Shown in pieces: positions 32,688-44,896 of a stretch of 64,000 bases of DNA. A model generated the notes under the pieces. It was given only the letters and a program-made list of their open reading frames with translations, searched no databases and was not told where the DNA came from. Both the position numbers and the translations under genes were made by a program. Every line of letters begins with the position of its first letter. The stretch's first letter is position 1. Source of the stretch: Rosellinia necatrix (Eukaryota; Ascomycota; Sordariomycetes; Xylariales; Xylariaceae); NCBI GenBank assembly GCA_021209875.1, contig JAGYVD010000007.1:806001-870000 (forward strand), given 5' to 3'.

Positions 32688-35500
32688 CTACTTCGTGCTA
32701 AGGCTAGGCGGCACGTCATCGTCCCCCGTTCCCCAAGTCGTGCTCTCCTTGGAACCAAGCGTCAGCTCGAGGGTACCACCATTCAGGAAGAATTCGTGCG
32801 TCAAGTAGTTCTTGGTATACTCCTTGCCATCCAACTCGGCGCTCTGAATGTAGATGTTCTTATAGGCCGCGTCGAAGTTGATGTTCTTGATGGTCGCCGT
32901 TTTGCCCGTCTGGCCGTTGGTGATCGAAACCGAGGGGAAGAACGGGGGGGTGATGAAGTAAACGTCCTGGCCCGGGTTCGGGAACACACCCAACATAGTA
33001 AGGGCCACGAATGAACCCATAGCCCCGGAATCGTCGTTGCCGGGAATACCTGCGGTGGAGGTGTTGAACTGGCTGGGAATGTAGTAGTGTGCCCTCTCCG
33101 CGGACTTGGCTGGGCGGCCCGCATAATGATATTGGAAGATGGGTAGGAAGCCTTGTTCATCGCCGACGTATAGAAGCCCGCTCTCGTGGAGGAAATCAAG
33201 GCGGCTGACGAACGTCTCCGGGCCGCCAAGAGTCGTAATCAGTGCGGCCATATCGTGCGGCGCAAAGAATGTGTAAAGCCAAGTGCTACCTTCGTAGGTC
33301 TCATGTCCGTTCGGGTTGAGATAGCAGGAGTCGAAGTTGTTTAGTGGCGAGCAGAAACTCGGATCTTGGAATCCAAAGGTGCCGTTCAAGTACTTGGGTT
33401 GTATAAACCCGGTGAAACCGGTGTCAACGCCGTTGATGGACGAAGTCTGATCCTCCTTGTACAGGTTTATCCAGTTGCCGGATCTCTTCGTGTACTTCTC
33501 ATAGTCATCTTGCTTCCCTATCTTCTCCGCCATCTCTGCAATGCAGAAGTCATTGTACGCGTACTCGACCGTACGTGATACACTCCGTGTGAAAAGGCCG
33601 TTTCCATAAGGGTCAAAATCATCTGCGGGGATATAACCAAGATTTTTCCAACTGTAAAGGCCTCCACGGCCCTCGTAATCCCAGACCGGACTAGAAATTG
33701 GATTAGCACAGCTTAGAATGCTACAATTTTTAGCACTTACGGCTCCACTTCAGCATCCTTAATCAGAGCCTCGTATCCCGTCTCCCAATCCACCCCTTGT
33801 GTGATATTTTTGAGATAGGCGTCGACCAATACGATATCAGCATTCGAACCACCTTGTGTCCATCCCTTGCACACTGTAAAATAGTTAGCGAGAAGGAGAA
33901 GGACGTTGTCTCCCCGAATTACTTACAGGACATTCGGCAGTCAGGGAGCCAACCCTCATGCCGATAGATATCGATCAAGGAGCGTATCATCAGAGTCTGC
34001 GAGTATGGATCAACCAACGTGATGAATGGGTGGATCGATCTGAAAGAATCCCAGATGCAGTAGTAGGAATCGTAGTACGGCTCATCACTCTCCCACAACG
34101 GGTTTTCGCCTGTGTAGTCTTGCGGACTGATCATCGCTCTGTAGACGCCGCTCCAAAATACTGTCTGCAAGTCATCCATGCTGATCGGACCGGTTGAATT
34201 ATTAGTCGTATCAGCATCGATTTTAATCACACTGAACTTGTCATTCCATGCTTTCTCCGCAGTGGCAAGGGTATCCTCGAAGCTGAAGTTCGGGACTTCG
34301 GTCTCGGCATTTTTGCAGGCCTTTTCAGAACTGATGAATGAAAGGCCAACCCGCACCGTGATCTCAGCGCCATCTTTGACCTCTTTAAACCATGCATATG
34401 TACCCGCTGGGATCGGAGGAGAGTTGTTGTCTTCTTGGACTGTAATATTCTTCGGTTCGCTACCACCCCGAGTGTTGATGAACACACCGGTATCACGAAT
34501 CGACGCCCCGTCAAAATCGGCACAGAAATGAAGGGCATAGGTTCCAAAACCAAAAGACGGGTTAAAGACGCCTGTTCCAGTCATCCTACCTGTGTCTGGG
34601 TCCACCGACGCAGTGCCATTCTTGCGAGTATTGGGGAGATCGGTTAAGTCAACGAAGATGAGAGGACTTAACGGCCCATCGACAGCGGCATCGCCGGTAG
34701 CGTTGCCAGAGAAAGTAAACTTATATAAAGCGGTATGATTTGATGCAGTAATCTCGGCCTTGATACCGGACTGTAGGCCGATAGTGAAATAGCCGGGGCG
34801 TGCGGACACACTGCCCTCAACAACACCAACAGATCTCTGGCTCTTCGGAAAGACGCATCCGTTCACATCGTCGCCCTTGCATCCCGGATGCACAAATACG
34901 GGGAAGTTAGCCAGGGAAGACGCACCCCCGGTGCCCGAGTCATGCATATGAGAGAAGCCAGTGACCGGGCTCCCATTGGAAGCACTGGAACCCCGGGGTC
35001 AGTGGCTATTATCCTGAGGAGGGCATGTAGAGTCATCAAGGACATAGTGGTGCCTCAATAGATAACCGTCACAACCCGAATTGAATCACCCCCTTTGGAA
35101 CGGCTGGACTTGGGGGGTGGCTTCACTTACTATCCGCCCTGATTGTCTTCGGTCACGTCTGCTACAGCTTTGGCCATGCCTACAAGACAATTAGTATGGA
35201 TTTGTCCGGTAATCACACGCGTAAACCTCTAGTAAAATAAATAATAAAAAAAACAGAGATCCCAGGAGACTGCTTACCAAAGGGGAGTGTCGCTCCAGCA
35301 AACACATGACCTATTTACAGTTAGAGGCTTCCATACACTCACAATGAAGCCGACATACCGCCATTCCGCGTGCCAATGAGGGGATCGACGAAGCCATAAC
35401 CACCGGCCGCGTCCTTGGCATCCCCAGCGGCGCGTGCCGCCAGCGATGGCCGAAGGGACGCAGCGACGGCAGAGTAGAGCAATAACGATCGGAAACCCAT
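32688..35500 (-). CDS. secreted GH92 alpha-mannosidase (alpha-1,2-mannosidase family)
   Basis: Six exons, 35500-35359, 35310-35278, 35179-35131, 34984-33927, 33873-33741 and 33690-32688, give 805 aa; all phases agree and introns are 48-146 nt. A signal peptide (about residues 1-21, MGFRSLLLYSAVAASLRPSLA) implies secretion. Family hallmarks are FVDPLIGTRNGG-HVFAGATLPFG at the N-terminus, GFSHMHDSGTGG, the (alpha/alpha)6-barrel segments YYCIWDSFRSIHPF and GWLPDCRMS, and the calcium-site motif GIPGNDDSGAMGS. Length fits fungal GH92 enzymes (750-850 aa). These Ca2+-dependent exo-enzymes release mannose from alpha-mannans or N-glycans, so the likely role is external glycan breakdown. Several Asn-X-Ser/Thr sites are present. 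The exact linkage preference cannot be read from sequence. The gene diverges from NHP2 across a 2.8 kb interval. Confidence 0.92.
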
Positions 35501-38307
35501 CTTGTCGATCTCAGAACGGGCGGCTCATCTCACGCTCGGACAAGACATGCAGCGACGTGCCAAGGGTTCCGCGACTGGAGAAAACGAGAACAGGCTGAAG
35601 GGGAGGGGGAGGGGAGCGAGCAAGAGGGAGAGGCGACACATTCTCGTAGGAGATCCGGGGGAGGGTCCCGAGGACTTCAAATACCCGCCTCGGCCGCAAA
35701 CACGGTGAAAGACAATGTACATACGTGCATACACACCTCGTTTCCATGACTTCCTGGCCCTGCTCGGGATAGCAGAACACTGCACATCGGCCGACTCCAC
35801 AATGAGTACCACCTACCCCAGTTGCCCAAAGCCGCCCGCTTCGGCAGGCAGGGTAGCTTGGGACGGGCTCCTCTACGGCATTGGGGCGATGAGGATCATC
35901 ATCCACGGTTCCCCCATCAGCGCAGGCCCGGGCATGCCATCGTGTAAACAAAACCCGCCTACGCACGCTAGTGAGCTATACCATGCCGTATAACCTAAAC
36001 CTACCTACATTTGCATATCACACAATATTCCGAAAACTGCGAGTTCGAGGTCTTTCGTCCAGCGGTGGGAGGCGCCTGCTCCCCAACCATGGTTGTCTTT
36101 CGAATCGTGGCGACGTAGCATCATCTGCAAATAGAGTTGGCATAGACTAGACAGGCTATGTTTCCATCTAGTTTGTGCAAGAGACGCGGCAGTGGTGGTG
36201 GAGCTCCATATGTGGGGGAGACTTTGTTGTGTGTTCCTGCTTCCCCACAGCGTTCCCCATTAAGGCTAGCTTGGGGGTCGTTGGGACGAGGAGAAACACA
36301 AAATACGACGTCATTTGGGCATAACACTTACTAAAGAAGGAAGGCAGAACATGGCCAAAAGCAACAAGAAGGTAACATACCTATTTTGCCAAGCAACTCG
36401 TGCCATCATTTTTTTTTAAAACATGGGGAACGATTGTTGTGAGTACGAATACCTATCCCGAACGTCTCCAGCGTCATGAGCCAAGAAGCCCCGACGTTAC
36501 TTCATGTATGTATCACGTAAAAACGACCGAAGAGTCATCATATGCATTGGTGATCGCCCAACGAAGAGGGAGACACTAGATATTTCTATTCACGCAAATC
36601 GGCTCCAGGTCACAGTTGTATTTTAACTTAGGTGAACTTTCAAGAGAAAAGCGATGCCAACGGCTATCAGCCTTACCCTACAGGGCAGCCTTTTTGCCCC
36701 TGAACCAGCGATCGGGGCTGGGTTGTGGTGACTAATCGAAGGTAGGCGAAGGCGTATCTAGCACTCTTGAGAGGTATTCAGCCGAGTAGGCCGATGCGGT
36801 TGGAAAATCACCCTTGCGACTAGGCTAGGTGCCAGTTATCGGGACTGAGCCGGATTATCAGTACAGATGCAGGAAATGCGGGCTACAGCTCCCTCGTCTG
36901 GCAGACACTATGTATTTATAGGGCTTCTTCTTAAGGATGTAGTTTTCTCGACATCAGGCGGGTTCTACCTTGCCAGCAGGTATTTCGATGCACCATTTCT
37001 TATTTCTTACTATTCCAAAAAAAAGAGTCCCATCACGCAATTTATACTTGGTGGCAAGGGGGGCTTGACGTCCTCTATTCCATCTAACTTCCAATGCAAT
37101 ATCGCCATAGTATCCATCGCATAAGCTGCATAGAACCGGATCACGATAGTTTAGGGAACTAACCAGAATGGCAGCACTGTTGGATCTATGATTTCAGATT
37201 GTAACATAAATTTCGCGCCGTGAGGATGCCGTTCTAATGTGCATTTGCCGTTAGAGCAATTCACGGGCTCGAGTACGCTGAAAATGTGCAGTATAGGTTA
37301 GATTATTCAGATCTACGTGCAAGAAATGTGTTGCGGTCATACCCCAGAGACAATATTATTGACTCTCGGTACCAGACACGCATCACCGACGCCTGTTCGC
37401 TCGGTATTTCTGCAGAGCATATAGATTTAGAGGCCTTGCGAGGCCCGTTTATATATAATAGTCACTAGCAATGATATAAACACGATGAAAGGGAAGAAAT
37501 ACGTTCCTCATTCAGACAATCCGACTGTTCCCATGACAGGATTCCGGCCCGTGGTGGGAGAGCCTGAGTAAGTCATAAATAAGGACTTCTGCTACTGGTT
37601 TAGAAACCAAAGATAGCAGGGAATGTGTATCCTATACTTTTTTTTTGGTGATTCCGGCATATTCACCTTAGCAGAGAATCCTTCTCAGTGATTTCTTTTA
37701 TCCAAGTTGAAAGTATGCGCTATCAGTAACTTTTTGAGTGACAAATGTGTGTGGCTGCGTGTGTTTATTCACGTTGATGGAGTTATTGTGCACATGTATT
37801 GCCAGTAGGTAGAGGTGGTTGGTGGTGTATCCTAGCTGCTAGGTAATCTATCTAGCAGCCATAGGAGGCTATCTGTGGGGCACTCTACACCCCAACTTTC
37901 CGCCGTAACGCAAAGCGGAAATACCCCATTCCCACGTGCCCGCTGATTGGCTCAATTGGAGATGGTCTGCGGGAAAGCTGCAAGCGCATTTGGTTGGCAC
38001 AGAGCAAAGAAAAATTTCGAGGTCGGGAAATTCTACAAGCTCCAAAGTTTACCTTTTTTTTTTTCTTGAGAACCGCGACGAGCCCCCCTCTCACCCCCTT
38101 CCCAACCGCTACCAACACTCCCTACCTCGGTATAGCAAAGGGGCTATTTCGAAATTCATTTTGAGTTTTCCTTTCGACGAGAAATTTTCAACCAATCGCC
38201 TAATTCCAAAACCAAGCCCGGGGAGAGTGAGGCAGAAGAGAGGGAAAGGGAAGGGAGTAGAACAGAGAGAAGCAAGCGACAGAAAAGCGACAGAAAAAAA
38301 AGCGATA
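35501..38307. other. 2.8 kb intergenic region between GH92 and NHP2
   Basis: No gene is supported on either strand. Open frames near 35511-35966 and 36867-37124 have no motif or codon bias. The proximal 200 bases on each side carry the usual purine- or pyrimidine-rich fungal promoter and leader sequence, including a T-run before NHP2 at about 38052-38063. Confidence 0.55.
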
Positions 38308-39246
38308 ATGGGGGCCACGAAGCCGGAGAAGAAGGAGAAGAAGGACAAGAAGCGCAGCGGCGCGGACGGCGTCGGCAAGGTGAAGAAGGACAAGAAGGAC
38401 AAGAAGGAGAAGAAGGAGAAGCTCAAGAGCGCCGTCGCCGCGGCCGTGGGCGAGGACGAGGAGCAGAAGCCGACGACGACAACTACCGCTGCCGCCGATG
38501 ACGATGCCGGCCTCCCCCTGCGGGAGAAGAAGTCGGCGACGGCAGCCCCCGTCGTCGTCGGCGCCCTGGTGCCGTTCGCGCGGCCGCTGGCCGACGAGAA
38601 GGTGACGAAGAAGGTGATGAAGAGCGTGCGGAAAGGTATGTTTTTCCCACCACCCTCACCCTCAACCCCCCTTCCCCACTCCCCCCTTTTTCCAAAACAG
38701 CATTCATTCCCCTTCTCTATCTCTCCGCAAGCTTGTTCCCTCCCCCCCCCCCTCCCCACCCCCTTCTCGTTAGACTAACGCTCGGGGGGTATAACAGCGG
38801 CCAAGAACAAGACCCTCAAGCGCGGCGTCAAGGAGGTGGTCAAGTCGCTCCGGAAGTCGCCGGCCGCGGGCCCCGGCAACACGTCGTTCCCGGGCGTGGT
38901 GGTGCTCGCGGGCGACATCAGCCCGATGGACGTCATCAGCCACATCCCGGTGCTGTGCGAGGACGTCAACGTGCCGTACATCTTCGTCGCCTCGCGCGCC
39001 GAGCTCGGCGCCGCCGGCAGCACCAAGCGCCCCACGAGCGTCGTCATGGTCACCGAGAAGCGCGTCGGCGGGGCCTCGAAGAAGAAGAAGAAGAACGGGA
39101 AGGACGGCGACGACAACGCCAAGATTGAAGAGGAGGAGGAGGAGGAGGAAGAAGAAGAAGACGGTGAAGATTTCGCAGAGGTTTACAAGGATCTCGTCAA
39201 GCTCGTCGAGAAGGAGGCCAAGGCCCAGATGAAGTTCATGGTATGA
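38308..39246 (+). CDS. NHP2: Nhp2, H/ACA small nucleolar ribonucleoprotein subunit
   Basis: Two exons, 38308-38635 and 38798-39246, with a 162-nt phase-1 intron (branch GACTAACGC), encode 258 aa. The N-terminal 85 residues are a Lys-rich disordered extension (KKEKKDKKRSG-type repeats). The L7Ae-fold core follows: KNKTLKRGVKEVVKSLRK, GVVVLAGDISPMDVISHIPV, LCEDVNVPYIFVASRAELG and a final strand. Then come a Lys-rich loop, an acidic run of about 11 Glu and a C-terminal helix. Nhp2 is about 156 aa in yeast; the extra length here is charged extension. It binds H/ACA guide RNAs with Cbf5, Gar1 and Nop10 in the nucleolus and serves rRNA pseudouridylation. The L7Ae core is diagnostic of the superfamily, and the LAGDISPMDV variant fits Nhp2 rather than Snu13. 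Confidence 0.88.
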
Positions 39247-39936
39247 AGAAACGGGGTAGGATTCGAAAATTAGGACGGCGTCGGGCGGGGAAGTGATGAA
39301 ATGAACCTGGCTGACCGCTCCCACATGACGTGGGGTTTTTGCGGCCGGCGGCGCATTGCGTCGGCGATGCGGGCTGTGAAGCCATTCTGTGTGTGTGTGT
39401 ATCTTTCTCCCCGAAAATGGGCACCGCGCGGGGGGGCGAGTACAGTCGGAACCGAGACAATCATCATGCATTGCATGGCATCGGACGGCGCGATACAATA
39501 CCTATATACCCGGTTCCGAGCGAAGCAAGCTGCCGATTTACCTTCGCCGCGACGGGGGGGGGAAGAGAGTTTTCAGTGTATCTATACGCACTACTTCAAC
39601 ATGGCCACAAGTACGTGACCATCGGCGTTTAAGGAGGTTCTGTCAAAGTGTTTTTTTTTTTCAAAGATGGGATACGAATATATACCATTTCAAAAAAAGG
39701 ACTAATTGAGGATTTGCAACGCGAGGATTTTGAGCACATTGGATTGACATTATATATATGACTAACTTACAGGTAGTGTAACCGCACGCCATCTGTCGGA
39801 TCGATTCTTGCCCGACCCATGTTGGCTTTTTCTTTTCCGGCAATACACAGTTATGAAACCAATAACACCATCTGATACGGGATTTTGGGTTCTTATTACA
39901 TCGTCCCATTTAGACCACCATCGATAGCCGACCCAT
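39247..39936. other. intergenic between convergent genes
   Basis: About 690 bp between the stops of NHP2 (+) and the DUF1761 gene (-). It contains short GT and G runs and a T-run near 39650, consistent with 3' UTRs. No gene supported. Confidence 0.55.
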
Positions 39937-40752
39937 TTAGTCGAAGGGGTTGGTACGGGTGCCCCACCAGGTGAGGAACATGGACAGGCCGAGCGTCTCG
40001 ACGACCTTGGCCAGGGCGCTTATGGCGACGGTATCGACGGCGCGCTTCTCGGTGAGCAACTGAGTGAGGTACTACCAAGAAAAGATGAGTGCCGGGCTTT
40101 GGACGTCGCCTGCAGAAGGGTAGATGGGCACTTACGGTGGGCGCGGAGGTAGCGAGGAAGATCAGGGAGCCGAGGTAGGCGGCGCCCTTGTAGCTCAGAG
40201 TACCGGTGGCATTGATGAGGGCGCCGACGCCGTACGCCTGCAGGGCGGAGCCGACGAGCGACGTGCCCCAGGCGACGGCGGCCCCGGACGCCTCCTTGGA
40301 GCGGATGAACTCCTCCTTCGTGTTGGCGACCTTGGCGCGCTGGTAGGTCTGGCCGAAGAGCGGGGAGAGGACTGTGTTTTGTTCGCGATCAGCATCGGCA
40401 CCGCGCAGGTTTGGATGGATTGGATGGATTGGATGGAATAAAAAGGCAAACGGGTGGCCGGGAGAGGGCGCGACTGAAATCTTGTTGGATGACATACCGG
40501 CTAGTTCAACGCCGTGGTTGAAGATGGTGCCGAGCGCGATGGCGGAGGGCTTGACGGGAGGTAGGTCTGGGCCGATCTTGTTAGCGGGCCTAGAACTCTA
40601 GAGAGATATATGTTCGAGCGAGGCGCGTTGGTCGAGGGCCATTGAGTTGTCGTTTGTTCATCAGGAAATCCAATGCCAGCGCCAGGATAACCGCCATCGA
40701 CCAAACGGGGAGTGATTACTCGGACAGGAGTCGACATACAGTGCAGAGACAT
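39937..40752 (-). CDS. DUF1761-type fungal multi-pass membrane protein
   Basis: Four exons, 40752-40740 (13 nt), 40566-40498, 40371-40136 and 40071-39937, join in phase to 150 aa opening MSLHYLPPVKPSAIALGTIF. Three or four hydrophobic stretches are visible: IALGTIFNHGVELAVL, GTSLVGSALQAYGVGALI, AAYLGSLIFLATSAPT and ALAKVVETLGLSMFLTWWG. The protein ends GTRTNPFD. I associate this architecture with Pfam DUF1761, a family of small conserved fungal membrane proteins of unknown function; that link is from memory and moderately secure. The tiny first exon and split structure mean no single long frame reveals the gene. Intron 1 has a CGCTAACAAG branch site. Intron 2 contains a GGATT/GGATGGATT repeat (about 40408-40438). 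Confidence 0.75.
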
Positions 40753-41785
40753 GATTGCAAGTGTAGCTGATGGTGTGGTTGATGGTCTGGTTGATGGTGT
40801 GGTTGATGCTGATCGGAGGATGAGGTTTGTTGCGCACACAAGAGGCTTGATTGATGTCCGTTTGGTATAATTTACAATTTGGATGCGGGTTGAGCTGAAT
40901 CCCGTTCCAAGGTAGAGAGCAATTGTATATTTATAGGAACGAGGAATTATACAAGACACAGAGAAGACTTGATGGTGATGACGGCAACAATGAAACGGGA
41001 ACAATGGGATAATCCGGGAGGGGATAGGCACCTCAGCTACCTACCTAGGTAACCTACCCAGGCAGCTTCAACGTTACCCTCGTTGGTTGATTGGGCTAGA
41101 CATGGGAGCTGTTTGCGGTGCTTTCAATCCCTTACATCATCCAAGTAACTACCTACTTACTTAACATGGAAGTAATACATGTTAAGTAGGTAGGTAGGTA
41201 CTTTGGGTAGTAGTATGTATGATTCAAGCTTCATCCGGTAGGTAGCTCTAGAGTGGCTTATGACGTAAGAGACTTAATAACTAGCCCATGAATCCACTTT
41301 TCAATTTCACTTGGATCTGGGGGAACCGAACAGCTGTGGCTGAGCCCGCTTTAGATCGGCATCTGGACACTACCTAAGGGCACACCACCTCTGGAGTCCG
41401 GTACCTAGGTACTTTTAAGTTCCACAACCTACTACTGGGCATCATACCAGCATTCAGAGGCACGAGAAGCATAGCCATGAATTCTCACCTAACTAACCAT
41501 GTGCACCAAGAAGGAGATTCCTTGCGAATTTGGGACACCGCACTCGATCAAAATTTAGTAGAGAGGAAAGCTGCTCCAAATCCAATCGCCAAGGCGCTTG
41601 GTGTCACTTCTATTTTGCTCTGGTGACGCCTCTCCTGATGGCAGAACCGTGCCCACACAATGGAGCATATTAGATAGGTATGTCTTGTGAATCATATAGC
41701 GTGACTGCATCAAGCAACACCTCGGGTCATTATTAAAAAAAAAAAAAAAATTGATATCCGGTATTTATCTTCGTTCCCAACAGCT
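40753..41785. other. intergenic with clustered TACCTACC motifs
   Basis: About 1 kb without a gene. It holds dense copies of TACCTACC/GGTAGGTA at 41037-41060, 41149-41206, 41236-41246 and 41399-41415, plus an A-run (about 41735-41751) close to the nem1 3' end. Confidence 0.6.
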
Positions 41786-43473
41786 TCATATCACATGCTG
41801 CCCGTCTTCGCCCCCTCTCAATGCTAATAGCGCCCTCACATCGGACACATATTGCAGCCCTTCTAGAAATGGCACTAGGTGAAGCAAATCATTATCTGTC
41901 GGATCGCTTATCCAGCCCTGGATCGGGATAGCATTATCTGCGTATCGTTAGCAGGCGGCATGACCACAAGACCGGCCGTATCTTCTCCTACCTTGGTGGA
42001 ACATGTAGCTCAGGGGGCTGTTATCTAGAATCATGACCCTGCTCAGGTCTGGCTCTATCGAGCTGAGATCCTTGATGAATGCCCCGTGCCGAAATGTGCA
42101 ATGCTGTCTGTAGTATCGTCCCGAAAAGAACTTCCTTTCCGACTCGAGCCAGTCAATGACCGGGTCGGCATACTCCTGCACCGACGCTGTGAAGACTACC
42201 AGGTTGAACCAGTTGCAAACCTTCGCCACAAGAGTCAGCCGTGAACCGATACGCGAACCAGCATCCGCCGCTCCGGGAGGCGTCTCACCTTTCGCAGAAA
42301 TTCGTCGCAATGCGGCCGCTTATGGACGTAATACAGGATGGGATGCTGAGGTCCCAGCATCTGCTGGCCTCCGCTTCCCGTGTATGCCGTGTTCAGCCGC
42401 ACTTCGACCATGTGTCCCGAACCCATCCGACCCCCCTTGGACATGCTGTGTATCAGCGTTTCATCGAGGTCTAGTATCAGAGTCTTGAGTTGTTTCGGGT
42501 CCTGTGGTTCAAAGGGAATATAGGACGGCTGCCGCCTCGGTATCAGTGGCCGAGGGGGGGCAGGCGTCTTAGGATATTTCGTCAAGGCGCCGTGGGGGGA
42601 GGTAGGCGATTTGAGGTGAGCCGAGAGTTCTTCCGTCGCCTCGCTACCACCCGGGACATGGGCCGTGTTCGTCGACTGGGCTTTCCTGTGTTTCTTATGG
42701 CGCATAGCATCATCATTGTGGAGTTTAATCCTGATTGATCTTCGCGACGGTATGGCTTCGTCGGTGGCCTGCAATGACTTTGACCTAGCATGGCGCCGGC
42801 TACTTTCGGTGCGGGCGCCCACGTCGGAATCCGACTCAGACGTAACGCCCGAAGATGACGATCCCGACGAAACCCTACGCTGCGGCGCGCCAGGTCCACG
42901 CTTACCCCTCGCGCCTTGGTCGCCGCGTCCGGGGGTTGTTTCCCCCTCATTCCAGGCGGCATCCCTCTGATAATCGGCAGCTAGCTTGTGCGCGCTCCCT
43001 CCATAGACGCCGAAGAGGCTTTTGAGTCGTTGCAATGGGGCAAAGTTTCCGTTAGAGTCATATAAACAGGCAATTAAATATACACCGGGCGAAACAATGG
43101 TAAAGAGAACCCAACGTATCGAGTTGATGAAGCCGCTCGCTATGCGCGCCGGATACAGATGCCAGGCACGGCCGCGAGTCCCCTTGTCTTTCATCTCTCC
43201 TTTTTCTATCAGGGTCGACGTCTCGTTGGTATCGTCGAAGAAGAAGCTATCGTCCGATCGCTCGAATGCATGATCGCTGGGTTCGTTTGCCGTCGCCGTC
43301 GCTGTCGCCGTCGTTGTTCCGCCTTTATCCCGAGTAGTGGTTTCGTCTGGGGAAACGACGGTGTCGCCCGAGGGTGCCACGGCCAGGCCGAGGTGGCTCA
43401 GAGAATTGGTTCGTGAGGGGGCGGGGCTTGATGTTGGAGAGACGCGCGCAGATATGATGTTCAGGGAGTTCAT
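41786..43473 (-). CDS. NEM1: Nem1, catalytic subunit of the Nem1-Spo7 lipin phosphatase
   Basis: Three exons, 43473-42289, 42220-41992 and 41937-41786, give 521 aa (introns 68 and 54 nt, phases agree). The N-terminal 115 residues are Ser/Thr-rich. A transmembrane segment follows (about residues 118-138, SIRWVLFTIVSPGVYLIACL), then a long disordered linker. The C-terminal NIF/FCP1-type HAD phosphatase domain has the DxDxT signature DLDET at residues 335-339, FNLVVFTASVQEYADPVIDW, and the last motif VMILDNSPLSYMFHQ followed by NAIPIQGWISDPTDNDLL. In yeast, Nem1 with Spo7 in the ER/nuclear envelope dephosphorylates and activates the lipin Pah1, controlling lipid storage and nuclear shape. The start chosen is the first in-frame ATG; the opening MNSLNIISARVSP matches what I recall of fungal Nem1. 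Confidence 0.9.
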
Positions 43474-44896
43474 CTTCTCATGGATCGGCAATCCATCCAG
43501 GCTCGTCAGGTGCCTGCCAAGAAAGAGGAGAGAACGAGAGGTGGAAAGGCGAAGCAAGCAGAATGACGGAGCCGGAAGCCGGGGGGAGCGGGAGTTAGAG
43601 GGCGTCGTGTCGGGCGTAATTGTTGTCCACAGTCGGCTGTGCAGTGGCCAAGGAGCTTGGATACTGCGGCGTTGGAGGAGCAGAGGGCGGGTTCCGGGGT
43701 CGTGGTTCGTTCAACAGCACTGCAGTTGTTGGGGGTCCCTCTACTTCAGAGAGTGAACAGTAAATAGTGAACAGTGAACAGTGAGCAGTGACAAGCGGAC
43801 AGCGAGCAACGACCAATAATCGGCGATTAACAATCGGCGACCGGGAAACAGAAGATGAGGTGAGAAATGAGAGCAATGGAATGCCGACAACTGCTATAAA
43901 AAAAGGAAAAAAAAAGACAACCGCTCCTCTATTTACAACGCCGGTTCTGCCCTGTCGAGAAGCAATGGTCTATCTTCCTTCGTCGGCGCCGATCGATGAC
44001 ATGAAAGCAGAATATTAACTCCCAGACGTCGCAAACCCGCCAGTCGTCGTTGTCGTCGTCGTCGTCGTCGTCTCGAGACACCTGAGCTACCAAGTTAGGT
44101 GTTAGTTAGACAGAGAACTAACTAACCCAGAGTAAATGGTTGGGAACTATTCTAACTCCCAAGTAGGCAGAGAGAGAACACCTGGTTCGGACTAACAACC
44201 TTCAGCGAGCGCTATGGCGTGCAGCTGCAGTGCTAAGTTGAGACATTGTAGCAGGTACACCCAATTACGCTACCTACCTGCCTACCTACTCAGGCAGGTA
44301 CGTGCCCAGCCAGCCCGGGTTGTATGTAGGTACATGGTAGATTTTACACCAACAAAAATAGGATACCAACTGAGTTTAGCTCGCATGCCGCTTTTGCCCA
44401 AGCTTGGTTCACCTTAGAATCCGTCACGTGTTAGCGCGGCCATATTTGGTCGATATTTTATGCCATTTCATGTCATTTCATGCCATTTTTATGCCTAGGC
44501 TGGTTATGCGGATTCCCATTCCAGCTAGGCGTTGGTGGAAGACAACATTGACACGCATGACCAAACTACCTAGCGTAAGATGGCTCGGCTAGTCCAGATG
44601 ACCTTCCAGACGCGAAGTTATCGCCTGGAGCTTGAGTGATTTCCAACTTGCGGACACTAGGTAGAGATCGATGACGCCTACCCGAGAAATCAGAATATGA
44701 ACATATCACAGGCAACCTACACTACAAGTAGTTGTGTCTGGGAGTACTGATGTATGTACCTTGCCAAGACACCATACTTGACTAGAAAGCATTCATGCTC
44801 GTCGGATTGCAAAATGACAATCATAAATAACTAATCTGCTCTAGCATAACAAGTTCTAGCCTGGCCAGATCCGACTATCAGGGGTGGCCAACCAGC
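43474..44896. other. intergenic upstream of nem1 and 3' of VAS1
   Basis: About 1.4 kb with no supported gene. It has GTGAACA-type tandem repeats (43752-43792), a GTC array (about 44043-44076) and several TACCTACC-type motifs (44268-44332). Confidence 0.6.

Noticed and set aside
32801..33229. Arg-rich 142-codon frame inside GH92
   Set aside because: Off-frame reading of the mannosidase exon, which carries the family motifs.
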